Shown here: positions 44,564 through 56,900 of the stretch, one piece after another
How positions within the stretch are numbered: position 1 is the first letter of the stretch
Layout: each line of letters begins with the position of its first letter
Source of the DNA: Siphonodentalium dalli
Lineage: Eukaryota > Mollusca > Scaphopoda > Gadilida > Siphonodentaliidae
Length of the DNA: 64,000 bases
Assembly (NCBI GenBank): GCA_032622095.1
Contig: CP136065.1
Location: forward strand, 248,249,474-248,313,473
Direction: 5' to 3'
Position numbers and translations under genes: made by a program
Notes under the pieces: model-generated
What the model saw: the letters and a program-made list of their open reading frames with translations, nothing else
The model's database searches: none
Told to the model about the DNA's origin: nothing

Positions 44564-47385
44564 AGTCGAGTTTTTTTCCAAAACTCGACTTATAGTTTGA
44601 TGAGGGACGGTGGGCGGCGGACGGGCGGGCGGGCGGGTGTGTGAGTACATATCCATGCTCGTAAGCTGCAGACAAAAAATCGGGTTCGTCCGCACATTTA
44701 TTACAGAGTTATGGCCCTTTGAAATTTCAGCTCGTTAGCGCGATAACTTCAACAAACGTTATCCGATTTGATTTAAATTTGGTATATAGGTGTCTCCCAA
44801 GAATATCTCGGATGAGTTCGAAAACCGGCTTCGTCCAATAAAATTTGATAGAGTTATGGCCCTTAATTAGTCATTTTTCACGAATTTTCAGCTTGTTAGC
44901 GCGATAACTTCAACAAACGTTATCCGATTTGATTGAAATTTGGTATATAGGTGTCTCCCAAGAATATCTCGGATGAGTTCGAAAACCGGCCTCGTCCGAT
45001 AAAATTTGATAGAGTTATGGCCCTTAATTAGTCATTTTTCACGAATTTTTAGCTCGTTAGCGCGATAACTTCAACAAACGTTATCCGATTTGATTGAAAT
45101 TTGATATATAGGTGTCTCCCAAGAATATCTCGGATGAGTTCGAAAACCGGCCTCGTCCGATAAAATTTGATAGAGTTATGGCCCTTAATTAGTCATTTTT
45201 CACGAATTTTCAGCTCGTTAGCGTGATAACTGCAACAAACGTTATCCGATTTGATTGAAATTTGGTATATAGGTGTCTCCCAAGAATATCTCGGATGATT
45301 TCGAAAACCGGCCTCGTCCGATAAAATTTGATAGGGTTATGGCCCTTAATTAGTCATTTTTCACGAATTTTCAGCGCGATAACTTCAACAAATGTTATCC
45401 GATTTGATTGAAATTTGGTATATAGGTGTCTCCCAAGAATATCTCGGATGAGTTCGAAAACCGGCCTGGTCCGATAAAATTTGATAGAGTTATGGCCCTT
45501 AATTAGTCATTTTTCACGAATTTTTAGCTTGTTAGCGCGATAACTTCAACAAACGTTATCCGATTTGATTGAAATTTGGTATATAGGTGTCTCCCAAGAA
45601 TATCTCGGATGAGTTCGAAAACCGGCCTCGTCCGATAAAATTTGATAGAGTTATGGCCCTTAATTAGTCATTTTTCACGAATTTTCAGCTTGTTAGCGCG
45701 ATAACTTCAACAAACGTTATCCGATTTGATTGAAATTTGGTATATAGGTGTCTCCCAAGAATATCTCGGATGAGTTCGAAAACCGGCCTCGTCCGATAAA
45801 ATTTGATAGGGTTATGGCCCTTAATTAGTCATTTTTCACGAATTTTCAGCGCGATAACTTCAACAAATGTTATCCGATTTGATTGAAATTTGGTATATAG
45901 GTGTCTCCCAAGAATATCTCGGATGAGTTCGAAAACCGGCCTGGTCCGATAAAATTTGATAGAGTTATGGCCCTTAATTAGTCATTTTTCACGATTTTTT
46001 AGCTTGTTAGTGCGATAACTTCAACAAACGTTATCCGATTTGATTGAAATTTGGTATATAGGTGTCTCCCAAGAATATCTCGGATGAGTTCGAAAACCGG
46101 CCTCGTCCGATAAAATTTGATAGAGTTATGGCCCTTAATTAGTCATTTTTCACGAATTTTCAGCTTGTTAGCGCGATAACTTCAACAAACGTTATCCGAT
46201 TTGATTGAAATTTGGTATATAGGTGTCTCCCAAGAATATCTCGGATGAGTTCGAAAACCGGCCTCGTCCGATAAAATTTGATAGAGTTATGGCCCTTAAT
46301 TAGTCATTTTTCACGAATTTTCAGCTCGTTAGCGCGATAACTTCAACAAACGTTATCCGATTTGATTGAAATTTGATATATAGGTGTCTCCCAAGAATAT
46401 CTCGGATGAGTTCGAAAACCGGCCTCGTCCGATAAAATTTGATAGAGTTATGGCCCTTAATTAGTCATTTTTCACGAATTTTCAGCTTGTTAGCGCGATA
46501 ACTTCAACAAATGTTATCCGATTTGATTGAAATTTGGTATATAGGTGTCTCCCAAGAATATCTCGGATGAGTTCGAAAACCGGCCTCGTCCGATAAAATT
46601 TGATAGAGTTATGGCCCTTAATTAGTCATTTTTCACTAATTTTCAGCTTGTTAGCGCGATAACTTCAACAAATGTTATCCGATTTGATTGAAATTTGGTA
46701 TATAGGTGTCTCCCAAGAATATCTCGGATGAGTTCGAAAACCGGCCTGGTCCGATAAAATTTGATAGAGTTATGGCCCTTAATTAGTCATTTTTCACGAA
46801 TTTTCAGCTTGTTAGCGCGATAACTTCAACAAACGTTATCCGATTTGATTGAAATTTGGTATATAGGTGTCTCCCAAGAATATCGCGGATGAGTTCGAAA
46901 AACGGCCTCGTCCGATAAAATTTGATAGAGTTATGGCCCTTAATTAGTCATTTTTCACGAATTTTCAGCTCGTTAGCGTGATAACTTCAACAAACGTTAT
47001 CCGATTTGATTGAAATTTGGTATATAGGTGTCTCCCAAGAATATCTCGGATGAGTTTGAAAACCGGCCTGGTCCGATAAAATTTGATAGAGTTATGGCCC
47101 TTAATTAGTCATTTTTCGTGAATTTTTAGCTCGTTAGCGCGATAACTTCAACAAACGTCCTCCGATTTGTTTAAAATTTGGATAGACATACTTGCCAAGA
47201 ATATTTCGGACGAGTTCGAAAACCAGTCTGGCCCGATAAAATTTGATGGAGTTATGGCCCTTAATTAGTCATTTTTCGATTTTACCTATTAATTAGTCTA
47301 CCGATACTGATGCACACCAATTGGCGGTAGCCACCGGCGGTAAGCCACTGAAAACGAGACACAGCATCTCTGATGCCACCTCTTG
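44564..47385 (+). mobile_element. HINE-2 copy B
   Basis: The left hairpin is GTCGAGTTTTTTTCCAAAAC TCGAC, followed by a G-rich microsatellite GGGCGGGCGGGCGGG. About 16 core units of 155-160 bp follow, with GCGATAACTTCAACAAACGT, GAAATTTGGTATATAGGTGT and CTCGGATGAGTTCGAAAACC. The right end is AAAACGAGAC, hairpin GCATC-TCT-GATGC and CACCTCTTG. Core units are far more uniform than in copy A, so homogenisation or expansion is recent. It starts about 75 bp after exon M. The flanks are T-rich on both sides, as expected for T-T insertion. Confidence 0.88.
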
Positions 47386-47392
47386 TTTTCCT

Positions 47393-47750
47393 TTAACTTA
47401 ACGAAGTTATCCATCAACAATTTCCTTGAGGCACACCCTACAGGCCACATCCCTCATCCAATTATCACCAAATTGCATATGGATCTTCGTGGTGACTTCT
47501 GGATGGGAGTCATAAATTTTTTACAAAATTCTTTTAAAAACATGGTCGCCAATAGCCATCTTGGATTTCAAATTAGAATCCATCTGCAAACCCTAGAGCC
47601 TGTATTTATTAGAGAAATGTTTTTGAAAATTTACAGGATCACCTCCAGATGGGAGCTATCAAATTTGGATTTTCAAAATGGCTGCCAGCAGCCATCTTGG
47701 ATTTTACAGTTTGCATGACTAAATCCTTTGGCACACCCTACAAGCTACAT
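47393..47750 (+). mobile_element. HINE-1 fragment
   Basis: Two core units, with CAATTTCCTTGAGGCACACC, TCATCCAATTATCACCAAAT and GCTGCCAGCAGCCATCTTGG, without either end. Confidence 0.7.
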
Positions 47751-47989
47751 CGGTAATTTTATCACATTTTTTTCGCAACCTGGGCAACTTTCTCACAAGT
47801 GTGTGTTCTTTATCCAACAGTCTATAGTCAACAAAGCTCAAACTTTTTGGGGGGATCAATTACTGATTCGAGTTAAGACTGAAAGTCGGATTTGCAAGTT
47901 TCATTACCATAATCATAATGATGGTGCTATGATTTTAATGAAAATTCTTGACAATTTCTTGTGGTAGCTTTTCAATGCACACGTAAACC

Positions 47990-48040
47990 AAATTGATGTT
48001 CCAGGGATATTTATTATTAGCCCTGGAACTGACATCAATT
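47990..48040. repeat. Imperfect hairpin
   Basis: AAATTGATGTTCCAGGG pairs with CCCTGGAACTGACATCAATT around an AT-rich loop. The flanks ACC and CC suggest a tiny foldback element. Confidence 0.55.
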
Positions 48041-48151
48041 GAGAAACCAAGTAATGCTGTTTTCCTAAGAGACTTTATTTTTATTTGAAACATGACCTTG
48101 ATTATATTTGGAAATCAAACTTTAAAATGCTATATGAATGCTCATTTTCAG

Positions 48152-48268
48152 ATATTGTTACATCATTTAATACTACATGTCACACGGATGAAATGGATGA
48201 GAATACGAATGATTCTGTTGAAGCTGGTGGCTTGGATGATGGGAACTTTCCTCTTGACAATTCAGTTG
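48152..48268 (+). CDS. Candidate exon of unknown protein, acidic
   Basis: 117 bp between a good acceptor (CATTTTCAG) and donor (GTAAGC). One frame gives a phase 1-1 exon, IVTSFNTTCHTDEMDENTND then SVEAGGLDDGNFPLDNSV. It is acidic and has no recognised domain. It does not match the STAT linker or SH2. It could be a spacer exon of another gene or chance. All-frame openness lowers confidence. Confidence 0.25.
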
Positions 48269-49073
48269 GTAAGCCTATTTATTTACAACTAATTGGTGTG
48301 CTTGACATTGCCCAGTTTACTTGTAAAATGTGATCTGCTGCATATTTGGAAGTGTTCACAATAGTATTGTAATAACCAAATCCCAGTATAACAAGGGACA
48401 TTGATGTCACAGTCTGCAAGGTGTTACTTGCCCAAACTGTTACTGGTCAGTGCTATCTATGAGGATTCATTTCTGGCTATTTTCATCTGGAGTCTGTAAA
48501 TCAAAAATAGTAGACTGAGAGAGTTGCCATATACTTGACTATGGCCAGTGGTCTTGCACAATGCCAGTAGACAAGTATCAGCCAATGAAATCACTGCACG
48601 ATTAGCCTTGTTAAGAAGATTCACCTCAAACACTAAAACTGGTAGCATCTCGATATACCCTTAGCTGCTGAGTGACAGTAAACTCCCAATCAACCAACAA
48701 TCCAACTTCAATGTTTCTGGTAACTGTTTTCTCTCAACACCTGTTGACAGTCAACACAATCATGATAAATAAGTAACTGGCTGTCCATATGTAGTCATGC
48801 AAGTGTGACTAAAGGCCATTAAAAATTAATGTCTGGGTTCACGGGCAATTATGTCTACATTTTGTGATGAATGAGGGAAGCTATTTATATTTATTATTTA
48901 TTTTAAATTCTTCAAAACATACCTCAAAATCGAATAATCTTTTTTCATGATTCCAGGTAATACAACTTGCCTCTGTGTAATGACATGTATAGCTCAATAC
49001 TTGGGGATATTCTGACACCTCTGTTGCCCCAATTCCCAAAGCATGTCTCTAAATGGATATTGAGGAATGGCAT
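48269..49073. other. Non-coding, nothing recognised
   Basis: Unique AT-rich sequence with no transposon ends or SH2-like reading. Confidence 0.4.
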
Positions 49074-49285
49074 AGCATGAGTTGTCTGGTTCTATTCATG
49101 ATAGGGCGAGGGATATGTTTTATAAAGTCAGAACCGCTCAATGTCTCCCACCAAATATCAGAACTGTACAAAAAACCACACATGTAGAGAAACACACACC
49201 ACTCAAATTAAAACAACTTCTGACAATTGAATTAGAAATTCTAAGAAAGCTGATTCAAATGTATCAGGAACAATTCTCAGTGACA
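49074..49285 (+). CDS. Unrecognised open stretch, possible exon
   Basis: After an in-frame TAG/possible acceptor (GGCATAG at 49075) the frame stays open: SGSIHDRARDMFYKVRTAQC, later KHTPLKLKQLLTIELEILRK and LIQMYQEQFS. The composition looks protein-like (Lys/Glu/Leu-rich helix), but there is no confirmed donor and I do not recognise a family. Confidence 0.25.
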
Positions 49286-49690
49286 CTGAAGTTATTTTAT
49301 TACTTCATTTTTATTTTATCTTCAAATTTAACATAATTATTGTCATGCGATTTAATCGCTTGTAGAAAATTGGTTACACTGTCTTACGGATTAGAATGTG
49401 TTATTCTAACCTTGTATTTGTTCGGAATGTGTAGCTTAATAAGCATCGTAAATTTTGGTGACACTCCACAGTTTCAACTGGTAGGGGCCCAGAAATAAGG
49501 GGCCCATAGATTCATTGCAATTTATCTGGATTATGATCCCAAACCATATGGACAATATATATATGCCTGAAATTAGTACAGAATAGGCATTCATAATTTG
49601 ATACATAATTTCCATAATATATGGTCTATCAAGAGTTATGGCCCTTGATTTTTCCGCTAAAGGAAGCCTTTCACACTGAACTATATGGAT

Positions 49691-50917
49691 CAGACATGTT
49701 AAGTTTTCAAAATGTCAATCCGGGAGATTTTTTTCGGGAGGTCTGCCCAAAAATGTTCGTGTCCCAAAAATCATTTTTATGATGAAGATTACATAGTTTT
49801 AATGAGTTTCTATTTGTGTTTATTTTATAAATATATACACCTTATATAAAATGGTAATGAATGTCCTGTTGGTAACTGTAATAGAGCTGCTGTGAGTGGG
49901 AGATACGTGCATGTTTAATTGTTTATATAAAAATAATACACGGCGAAATCGCCGGCATGCTTAACTTCCTGTTTCCTGTTAAAAACATATAAAGTTTTCT
50001 CCCTTCTACCATAATATTTGCACTGCGTTGACCCAATGTTCTTATTAAATCGATCTATTTTGATTTTGTCGGGGAGATTTCTGCGGCAGTTTTATTTAAC
50101 ATGTTGGGTTTGAAAATAAAATGATTTTTAGATGAATTATTTATTTTGATCAAGCACAGAAAAATAGAACATAACATGAAACACAAAATGCGTTACAAAA
50201 TTTGCAATATGCTGTATTTTCGTTTCTATCACTTTTAGTAATCCATCGCATGTCACTGATCCATGAATATTTAAATTTTGACTCATGACAGGCACATTTT
50301 TTGGATGGTTCGACAGACATTTTGATATGTATACCAGACAAATATGACATAAGTAAGTAAAGTGAGTAGATGGGCGCGAAGCGCCCGGGATGGTCGAAAA
50401 GATCGAGTGACCTTCTCCTTCACCCCACGCCATAAACGCCATCAGTTGGATATATAGGCCCCTATGCCGTCTTGTGAAAACAAGATTATCACTAATCAGT
50501 GAACTTAAATCATAAAGTATCCGTTACTTAGAAATGTTCATCAATGGGACATCACAATACAATTGTCCACTTGTGATTGTACATATTGTATACTATAACA
50601 ACACGCTTTATACGTGTGGCTTCTCCAGAGTGTGAAAATCAATTAATACCAGTCACAGTTCACCACTGATCAATCTTCAAAAGTTACCGACTGGTACATT
50701 GATTGAATGTTAATGTGTGAGTATTTACGGTACCGGAAATCCATGTCAATTGGGAAATCCCCACAAATGCACGAATTTAAACAAAAAATTTCGTTTTGGA
50801 ATTTTGAATGCAAGGTTTTTTGATGAATCCGGGAGATTTTAGGGGTAATCCGTGTTTGCGGAATTGCCGTGGGAATCCGTGAGTCTCACGGACAATCCGT
50901 GAAACTTAACAGCTCTG
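49691..50917 (-). mobile_element. hAT element with perfect 8-bp target duplication
   Basis: The ends CAGACATGTTAAGTTTTC and, inverted, CAGAGCTGTTAAGTTTCACG lie between ATATGGAT on both sides (49683-49690 and 50918-50925). It is 1,227 bp. The minus strand retains a BED-type zinc-finger remnant typical of hAT transposases. The catalytic and dimerisation regions are missing, so it is an internally deleted, non-autonomous copy. Confidence 0.92.
50150..50350 (-). pseudogene. BED zinc-finger remnant of a hAT transposase
   Basis: The reading contains CHESKFKYSWISDMRW, then NENTAYCKFCNAFCV. A basic/aromatic stretch with Trp followed by AYCKFCN is the first half of a BED finger as found at the amino end of hAT transposases. 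The matching His and Cys/His pair are not seen. It lies inside a hAT element with proven ends, which supports the assignment. Confidence 0.7.
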
Positions 50918-51309
50918 ATATGGATATATGTCCTGGTTTGCAAGCCACGGTAGGAAAGGGTTAAATTTTTGGTTGCCTTCCGACGTTATTATTCCTCGCT
51001 CAGATTAGTCACGCGTGAACTGTCCCAACATACCCGGATGTACGCATGAGAATCGCCAGTTTTTATTTCCTGCCGCAGAGCCAACAAGGATAAGTATAAG
51101 GGTGCCTTTGAATTTGGAGTTTCACCTACAAACTCAACAAATTCAGTTTATATAGACAATAATACTTTTGGTTGCCTCCGCGTTCGTTTTTATTATTATC
51201 CGTTTCGAATTCATGGATCGTTTCGCTTCAAACATACAATTGTTCCGTGTTTTCGACAAACTGCCGATTACTTATTTGCGTCTATAAATTGGCCATAGCG
51301 CGCACATCG

Positions 51310-51745
51310 TTTCAATGATACGACGCACATCGATTGTTGTGAACAATACATATATGGAATTCTTATAGACCCTATAAGGTATGATAGACTTGGTCAGACT
51401 GTTAAGGCCACGTGGTTCGTATTAATAACCGAAGTCTCCTAATTTCGTGTTATTTTACTCGTGGTTTTTTCAACTCGCGGAATTTTCTTTCAATCATTCC
51501 CTCGCTACTGACGATGCTATCTATCATAAGGTTACGTTTATTGTGCGAAATACATATATGGCCTTATTCTAGAACCTCTAAGGTAGGTTAGAATTTGTCC
51601 GACCGTAACTGCCACGTGATTTGCTATCCGCAGTCTCCTAATTTCGTGCGAATGTTCTTATACTATGGCATTTCATCTTGGGGAATTTTCTTTCATTAAT
51701 TCCCTCGCTAATCATCAGAACAACGATGCTTTCACATAATACTTT
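51310..51745. repeat. Diverged tandem duplication of about 220 bp
   Basis: Two successive segments share GCCACGTGRTT, AGTCTCCTAATTTCGTG, GGAATTTTCTTTC and ATTCCCTCGCTA. They differ at many sites, so the duplication is old. Confidence 0.65.
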
Positions 51746-51949
51746 GTGTTTTATGTTTCAATTCTGTTACACATGTCTCCATGATCCAGATGTGTTTGTC
51801 GACGCTTGAAGTTGAATACAGTTTATCATATCAGAATGGAACTGTTTCATGTTTAATAATCATTGTTAATTGGTTACTTAATGACTGTAGTAGTACTAAG
51901 AATCGGTAGTGTCATTATTAATTTCAGACAGGGTTTGATATCTGACAAG

Positions 51950-53855
51950 GTTCAGAATTCTGTTTATAATTCGCTTCTCGCACAGCGCATTAAATTCACT
52001 GTCGAATTTAGAACTGCTAGCATTTAATGATTGCAAACATGACATGTCATTGTCCCACGGACATCATCGCTACAGTATCAGCCATGTAGGTCGCTTTCAT
52101 ATCTATTTGGTAGTTTCTGCTCTGATGAACAATAGCTGCAATTCTACACAAACCGGTCTGAGCCGATGGGCTTATCTTACTCTACTGTGCATGATATTCG
52201 TGATGGCCTATTAATGGTGATCGGTGGGGATTCGGGGGAGACATTATTTATGGCAAGTAACCATATCAAATGTGAGCTTGGTACAAGAACATGCTGTACA
52301 TCCAATACAGCATGCATTGTTCATAAAGGGCATGGTAGGTGTTTTGAAGGTATTCATGGACTAGCTGGAGTCTCAATGAATTTTCAAATATATACGTGTC
52401 CCGACCTTTCATACCGTTGATATGGCGAATAGACTTCACACACGAATGAAGCATATTTACATGGAAAGCATTTATATTGTCACGTGCCCCACGGCCACTG
52501 CCAATAGCCTTTCTGACAAGAGTCCATCACATGGCTCTTCATACTTCTATTGCCCATATCAATTTGATTATCTGGCACATAGACAATAAAACAGGCAAAG
52601 ACGTTTGCGCTGTCCAGCTAAGCTTTCGAGGAAGCTCATTGACCAGCATTACCGACCTTTCCTAAGACGCAGGCAGGGGACCACCCGTACGAGTGGATCC
52701 CATCCCCATGGCACCAGATGCCCGATCGTAAGGGCCTGAAATCATGCTCTGCGCACTTCGGTCTATGCTGGATTTGTCCTCTTTTCCTTAAACATGCCTT
52801 AAGCAGGACCACTTAGGTAGGGGGAGTTCCTCTCTATCTTGGCTCTTCAAATTAAAATACAACAACATTATAATTTCATTCGTTTCCTTCCTAGGGGAGC
52901 CATTTTTAGAGCGGGTCTTCCCCTAGTTTGCTGCATGCTTCACACTAACCGACCTATCACACACCTAGGTCGTTCTGCTGCATGTTTGGGGGGGGAGTGA
53001 CATGATGTTCTGGGCAGAGGCTCAGACCCGAATATTCCATATGGTGACCGTGAAAATTTACCTGTGTTTATCATCTGACTATATTGTACATCATTTGAAC
53101 TGATTTCGGTTGTAGAAGGCGCACCTTCATTTCTTAGAATCAGATCGCGGTGGGTATTCCGCTGGGAACGTAGACTGCTCTCAGGTGCCTAGTGGTCGTG
53201 ATGGCCTAATAATGGTAATGTGTGTGGATTTAGGCTGAACATAATACTTGTGATTGCACATTTTGCTGTCTGTCTCCATTCCAAAGGATGGTGATCGTTG
53301 GGAAATTTCTCCAAAATTAATACTCGTACCGACACTATTGTTTGGCACCTGAGAGTAGCGGTTTGCTTTCTCATTGGATGCTCTGGTCACCTGCGGTGTT
53401 CGGCCATGGGCTCCCGATGCTCATGGCTGTTAGTCATGTTCTCTGAGGGGCTATATATATATCTTTAATGATACATTGGATTGTGCCAGGGATCTCTGCT
53501 CTGGCTCCGACCATTGGATTGTTGGGCGCAGCTTTGGTAGGGTCTTCTGACATGATCTCATGATGACTTATATATCACCATGATATATCTATTATATCAT
53601 TTTATATATCTATATATGCGAAAGATTTGTATCACCGGGTTTCTGCACCTCAGAGACATGCGACATGTTCTCTGTGGGGTTATATATCTATATTTAGTGA
53701 TACGTTGGATCATGACAGGGAGCTGTGATCTCGCTCCGACCATTGGATTGATGGGCGCAGCTTTGGTAGGGCCTTCTGACATGGTCTCATGAGGAAAACT
53801 GAATATATACATCCCCCGGATATATATATTATATCATTTTGTATATATACTAGAA
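51950..53855. repeat. Degenerate repeat region, distantly like the 4.2-kb element
   Basis: Words such as CGTGATGGCCTA.TAATGGT recur at about 52199 and 53198. The segment CTCCGACCATTGGATTG.TGGGCGCAGCTTTGGTAGGG occurs at about 53505 and 53735 (about 230 bp apart). TTTGGCACCTGAGAG-like words are shared with the 13.4-17.7 kb element. No gene is evident. Confidence 0.45.
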
Positions 53856-53975
53856 GGTGACCCGACTTCATCCGGGCTTTGACCTTGAATTGACCATTTT
53901 GAAGGTCAAGGTCAGGTGGGGTAACAATTTGACCTGTCCAAAACACTGCCCGGACAAAAGTACCCGACAAAAGTA

Positions 53976-56900
53976 TATTTAGTATATATTAGACTATCAT
54001 TTTCTGCAAAAATCCGTCACCCAAACATGAAAATGTGAACATAATGCAAGTTTTTCTGTTAAGATTTTCGAAGATTTTCGTTCGGCGGAATGCAGATTTT
54101 TCAAGAATGGAGGTGTCATCGTCCCGTCGATAAAAACACTACTTTTACCATCAGAAAACAAGTTCAAACTTCTATTTTACTATTTAGTATATATTAGACT
54201 AGCATTTTCTGCAAAAATCCGTCACCCAAACATGAAAATGTGAACATAATGCTAGTTTTTCTGTTAAGATTTTCGAAGATTTTCGTTCGGCGGAATGGAG
54301 ATTTTTCAAGAATGCGGATGTCATCGTCCCGTCGATAAAAACACTACTTTTACCATCAGAAAACAAGTTCAAACTTCTATTTTACTATTTAGTATATATT
54401 AGACTAGCATTTTCTGCAAAAATCCGTCACCCAAACATGAAAATGTGAACATAATGCTAGTTTTTCTGTTAAGATGTTCGGCGATTTTCGTTCGGCGGAA
54501 TGGAGATTTTTCAAGAATGCGGATGTCATCGTCCCGTCGATAAAAACACTACTTTTACCATCAGAAAACAAGTTCAAACTTCTATTTTACTATTTAGTAT
54601 ATATTAGACTAGCATTTTCTGCAAAAATCCGTCACCCAAACATGAAAATGTGAACATAATGCTAGTTTTTCTGTTAAGATTTTCGACGATTTTCGTTCGG
54701 CGGAATGGAGATTTTTCAAGAATGGAGGTGTCATCGTCCCGTCGATAAAAACACTACTTTTACCATCAGAAAACAAGTTCAAACTCTATTTTACTATTTA
54801 GTATATATTAGACTAGCATTTTCTGCAAAAATCCGTCACCCAAACATGAAAATGTGAACATAATGCTAGTTTTTCTGTTAAGATTTTCGACGATTTTCGT
54901 TCGGCGGAATGCAGATTTTTCAAGAATGCGGATGTCATCGTCCCGTCGATAAAAACACTACTTTTACCATCAGAAAACAAGTTCAAACTTCTATTTTACT
55001 ATTTAGTATATATTAGACTAGCATTTTCTGCAAAAATCCGTCACCCAAACATGAAAATGTGAACATAATGCTAGTTTTTCTGTTAAGATTTTCGAAGATT
55101 TTCGTTCGGCGGAATGGAGATTTTTCAAGAATGCGGATGTCATCGTCCCGTCGATAAAAACACTACTTTTACCATCAGAAAACAAGTTCAAACTTCTATT
55201 TTACTATTTAGTATATATTAGACTATCATTTTCTGCAAAAATCCGTCACCCAGACATGAAAATGTGAACATAATGCAAGTTTTTCTGTTAAGATTTTCGA
55301 AGATTTTCGTTCGGCGGAATGCAGATTTTTCAAGAATGGAGGTGTCATCGTCCCGTCGATAAAAACACTACTTTTACCATCAGAAAACAAGTTCAAACTT
55401 CTATTTTACTATTTAGTATATATTAGACTAGCATTTTCTGCAAAAATCCGTCACCCAAACATGAAAATGTGAACATAATGCTAGTTTTTCTGTTAAGATT
55501 TTCGAAGATTTTCGTTCGGCGGAATGCAGATTTTTCAAGAATGCGGATGTCATCGTCCCGTCGATAAAAACACTACTTTTACCACCAGAAAACAAGTTCA
55601 AACTTCTATTTTACTATTTAGTATATATTAGACTAGCATTTTCTGCAAAAATCCGTCACCCAAACATGAAAATGTGAACATAATGCTAGTTTTTCTGTTA
55701 AGATTTTCGACGATTTTCGTTCGGCGGAATGGAGATTTTTCAAGAATGCGGATGTCATCGTCCCGTCGATAAAAACACTACTTTTACCATCAGAAAACAA
55801 GTTCAAACTTCTATTTTACTATTTAGTATATATTAGACTATCATTTTCTGCAAAAATCCGTCACCCAAACATGAAAATGTGAACATAATGCAAGTTTTTC
55901 TGTTAAGATTTTCGAAGATTTTCGTTCGGCGGAATGCAGATTTTTCAAGAATGGAGGTGTCATCGTCCCGTCGATAAAAACACTACTTTTACCATCAGAA
56001 AACAAGTTCAAACTTCTATTTTACTATTTAGTATATATTAGACTAGCATTTTCTGCAAAAATCCGTCACCCAAACATGAAAATGTGAACATAATGCTAGT
56101 TTTTCTGTTAAGATTTTCGACGATTTTCGTTCGGCGGAATGGAGATTTTTCAAGAATGCGGATGTCATCGTCCCGTCGATAAAAACACTACTTTTACCAT
56201 CAGAAAACAAGTTCAAACTTCTATTTTACTATTTAGTATATATTAGACTATCATTTTCTGCAAAAATCCGTCACCCAAACATGAAAATGTGAACATAATG
56301 CAAGTTTTTCTGTTAAGATTTTCGAAGATTTTCGTTCGGCGGAATGCAGATTTTTCAAGAATGGAGGTGTCATCGTCCCGTCGATAAAAACACTACTTTT
56401 ACCATCAGAAAACAAGTTCAAACTTCTATTTTACTATTTAGTATATATTAGACTAGCATTTTCTGCAAAAATCCGTCACCCAAACATGAAAATGTGAACA
56501 TAATGCTAGTTTTTCTGTTAAGATTTTCGAAGATTTTCGTTCGGCGGAATGCAGATTTTTCAAGAATGCGGATGTCATCGTCCCGTCGATAAAAACACTA
56601 CTTTTACCACCAGAAAACAAGTTCAAACTTCTATTTTACTATTTAGTATATATTAGACTAGCATTTTCTGCAAAAATCCGTCACCCAAACATGAAAATGT
56701 GAACATAATGCTAGTTTTTCTGTTAAGATTTTCGAAGATTTTCGTTCGGCGGAATGGAGATTTTTCAAGAATGCGGATGTCATCGTCCCGTCGATAAAAA
56801 CACTACTTTTACCATCAGAAAACAAGTTCAAACTTCTATTTTACTATTTAGTATATATTAGACTATCATTTTCTGCAAAAACCGTCACCCAAACATGAAA

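Noticed and set aside
47728-47967. ORF containing AQTFWGDQLL as a possible STAT linker exon
   Set aside because: Only TFW resembles the expected TFWQWFDG; the surrounding residues, splice phase and HINE-1 overlap do not fit.
53895-53915. GAAGGTCAAGGTCA as a nuclear-receptor response element
   Set aside because: A single short match in repeat-rich DNA with no promoter nearby; chance is likely.
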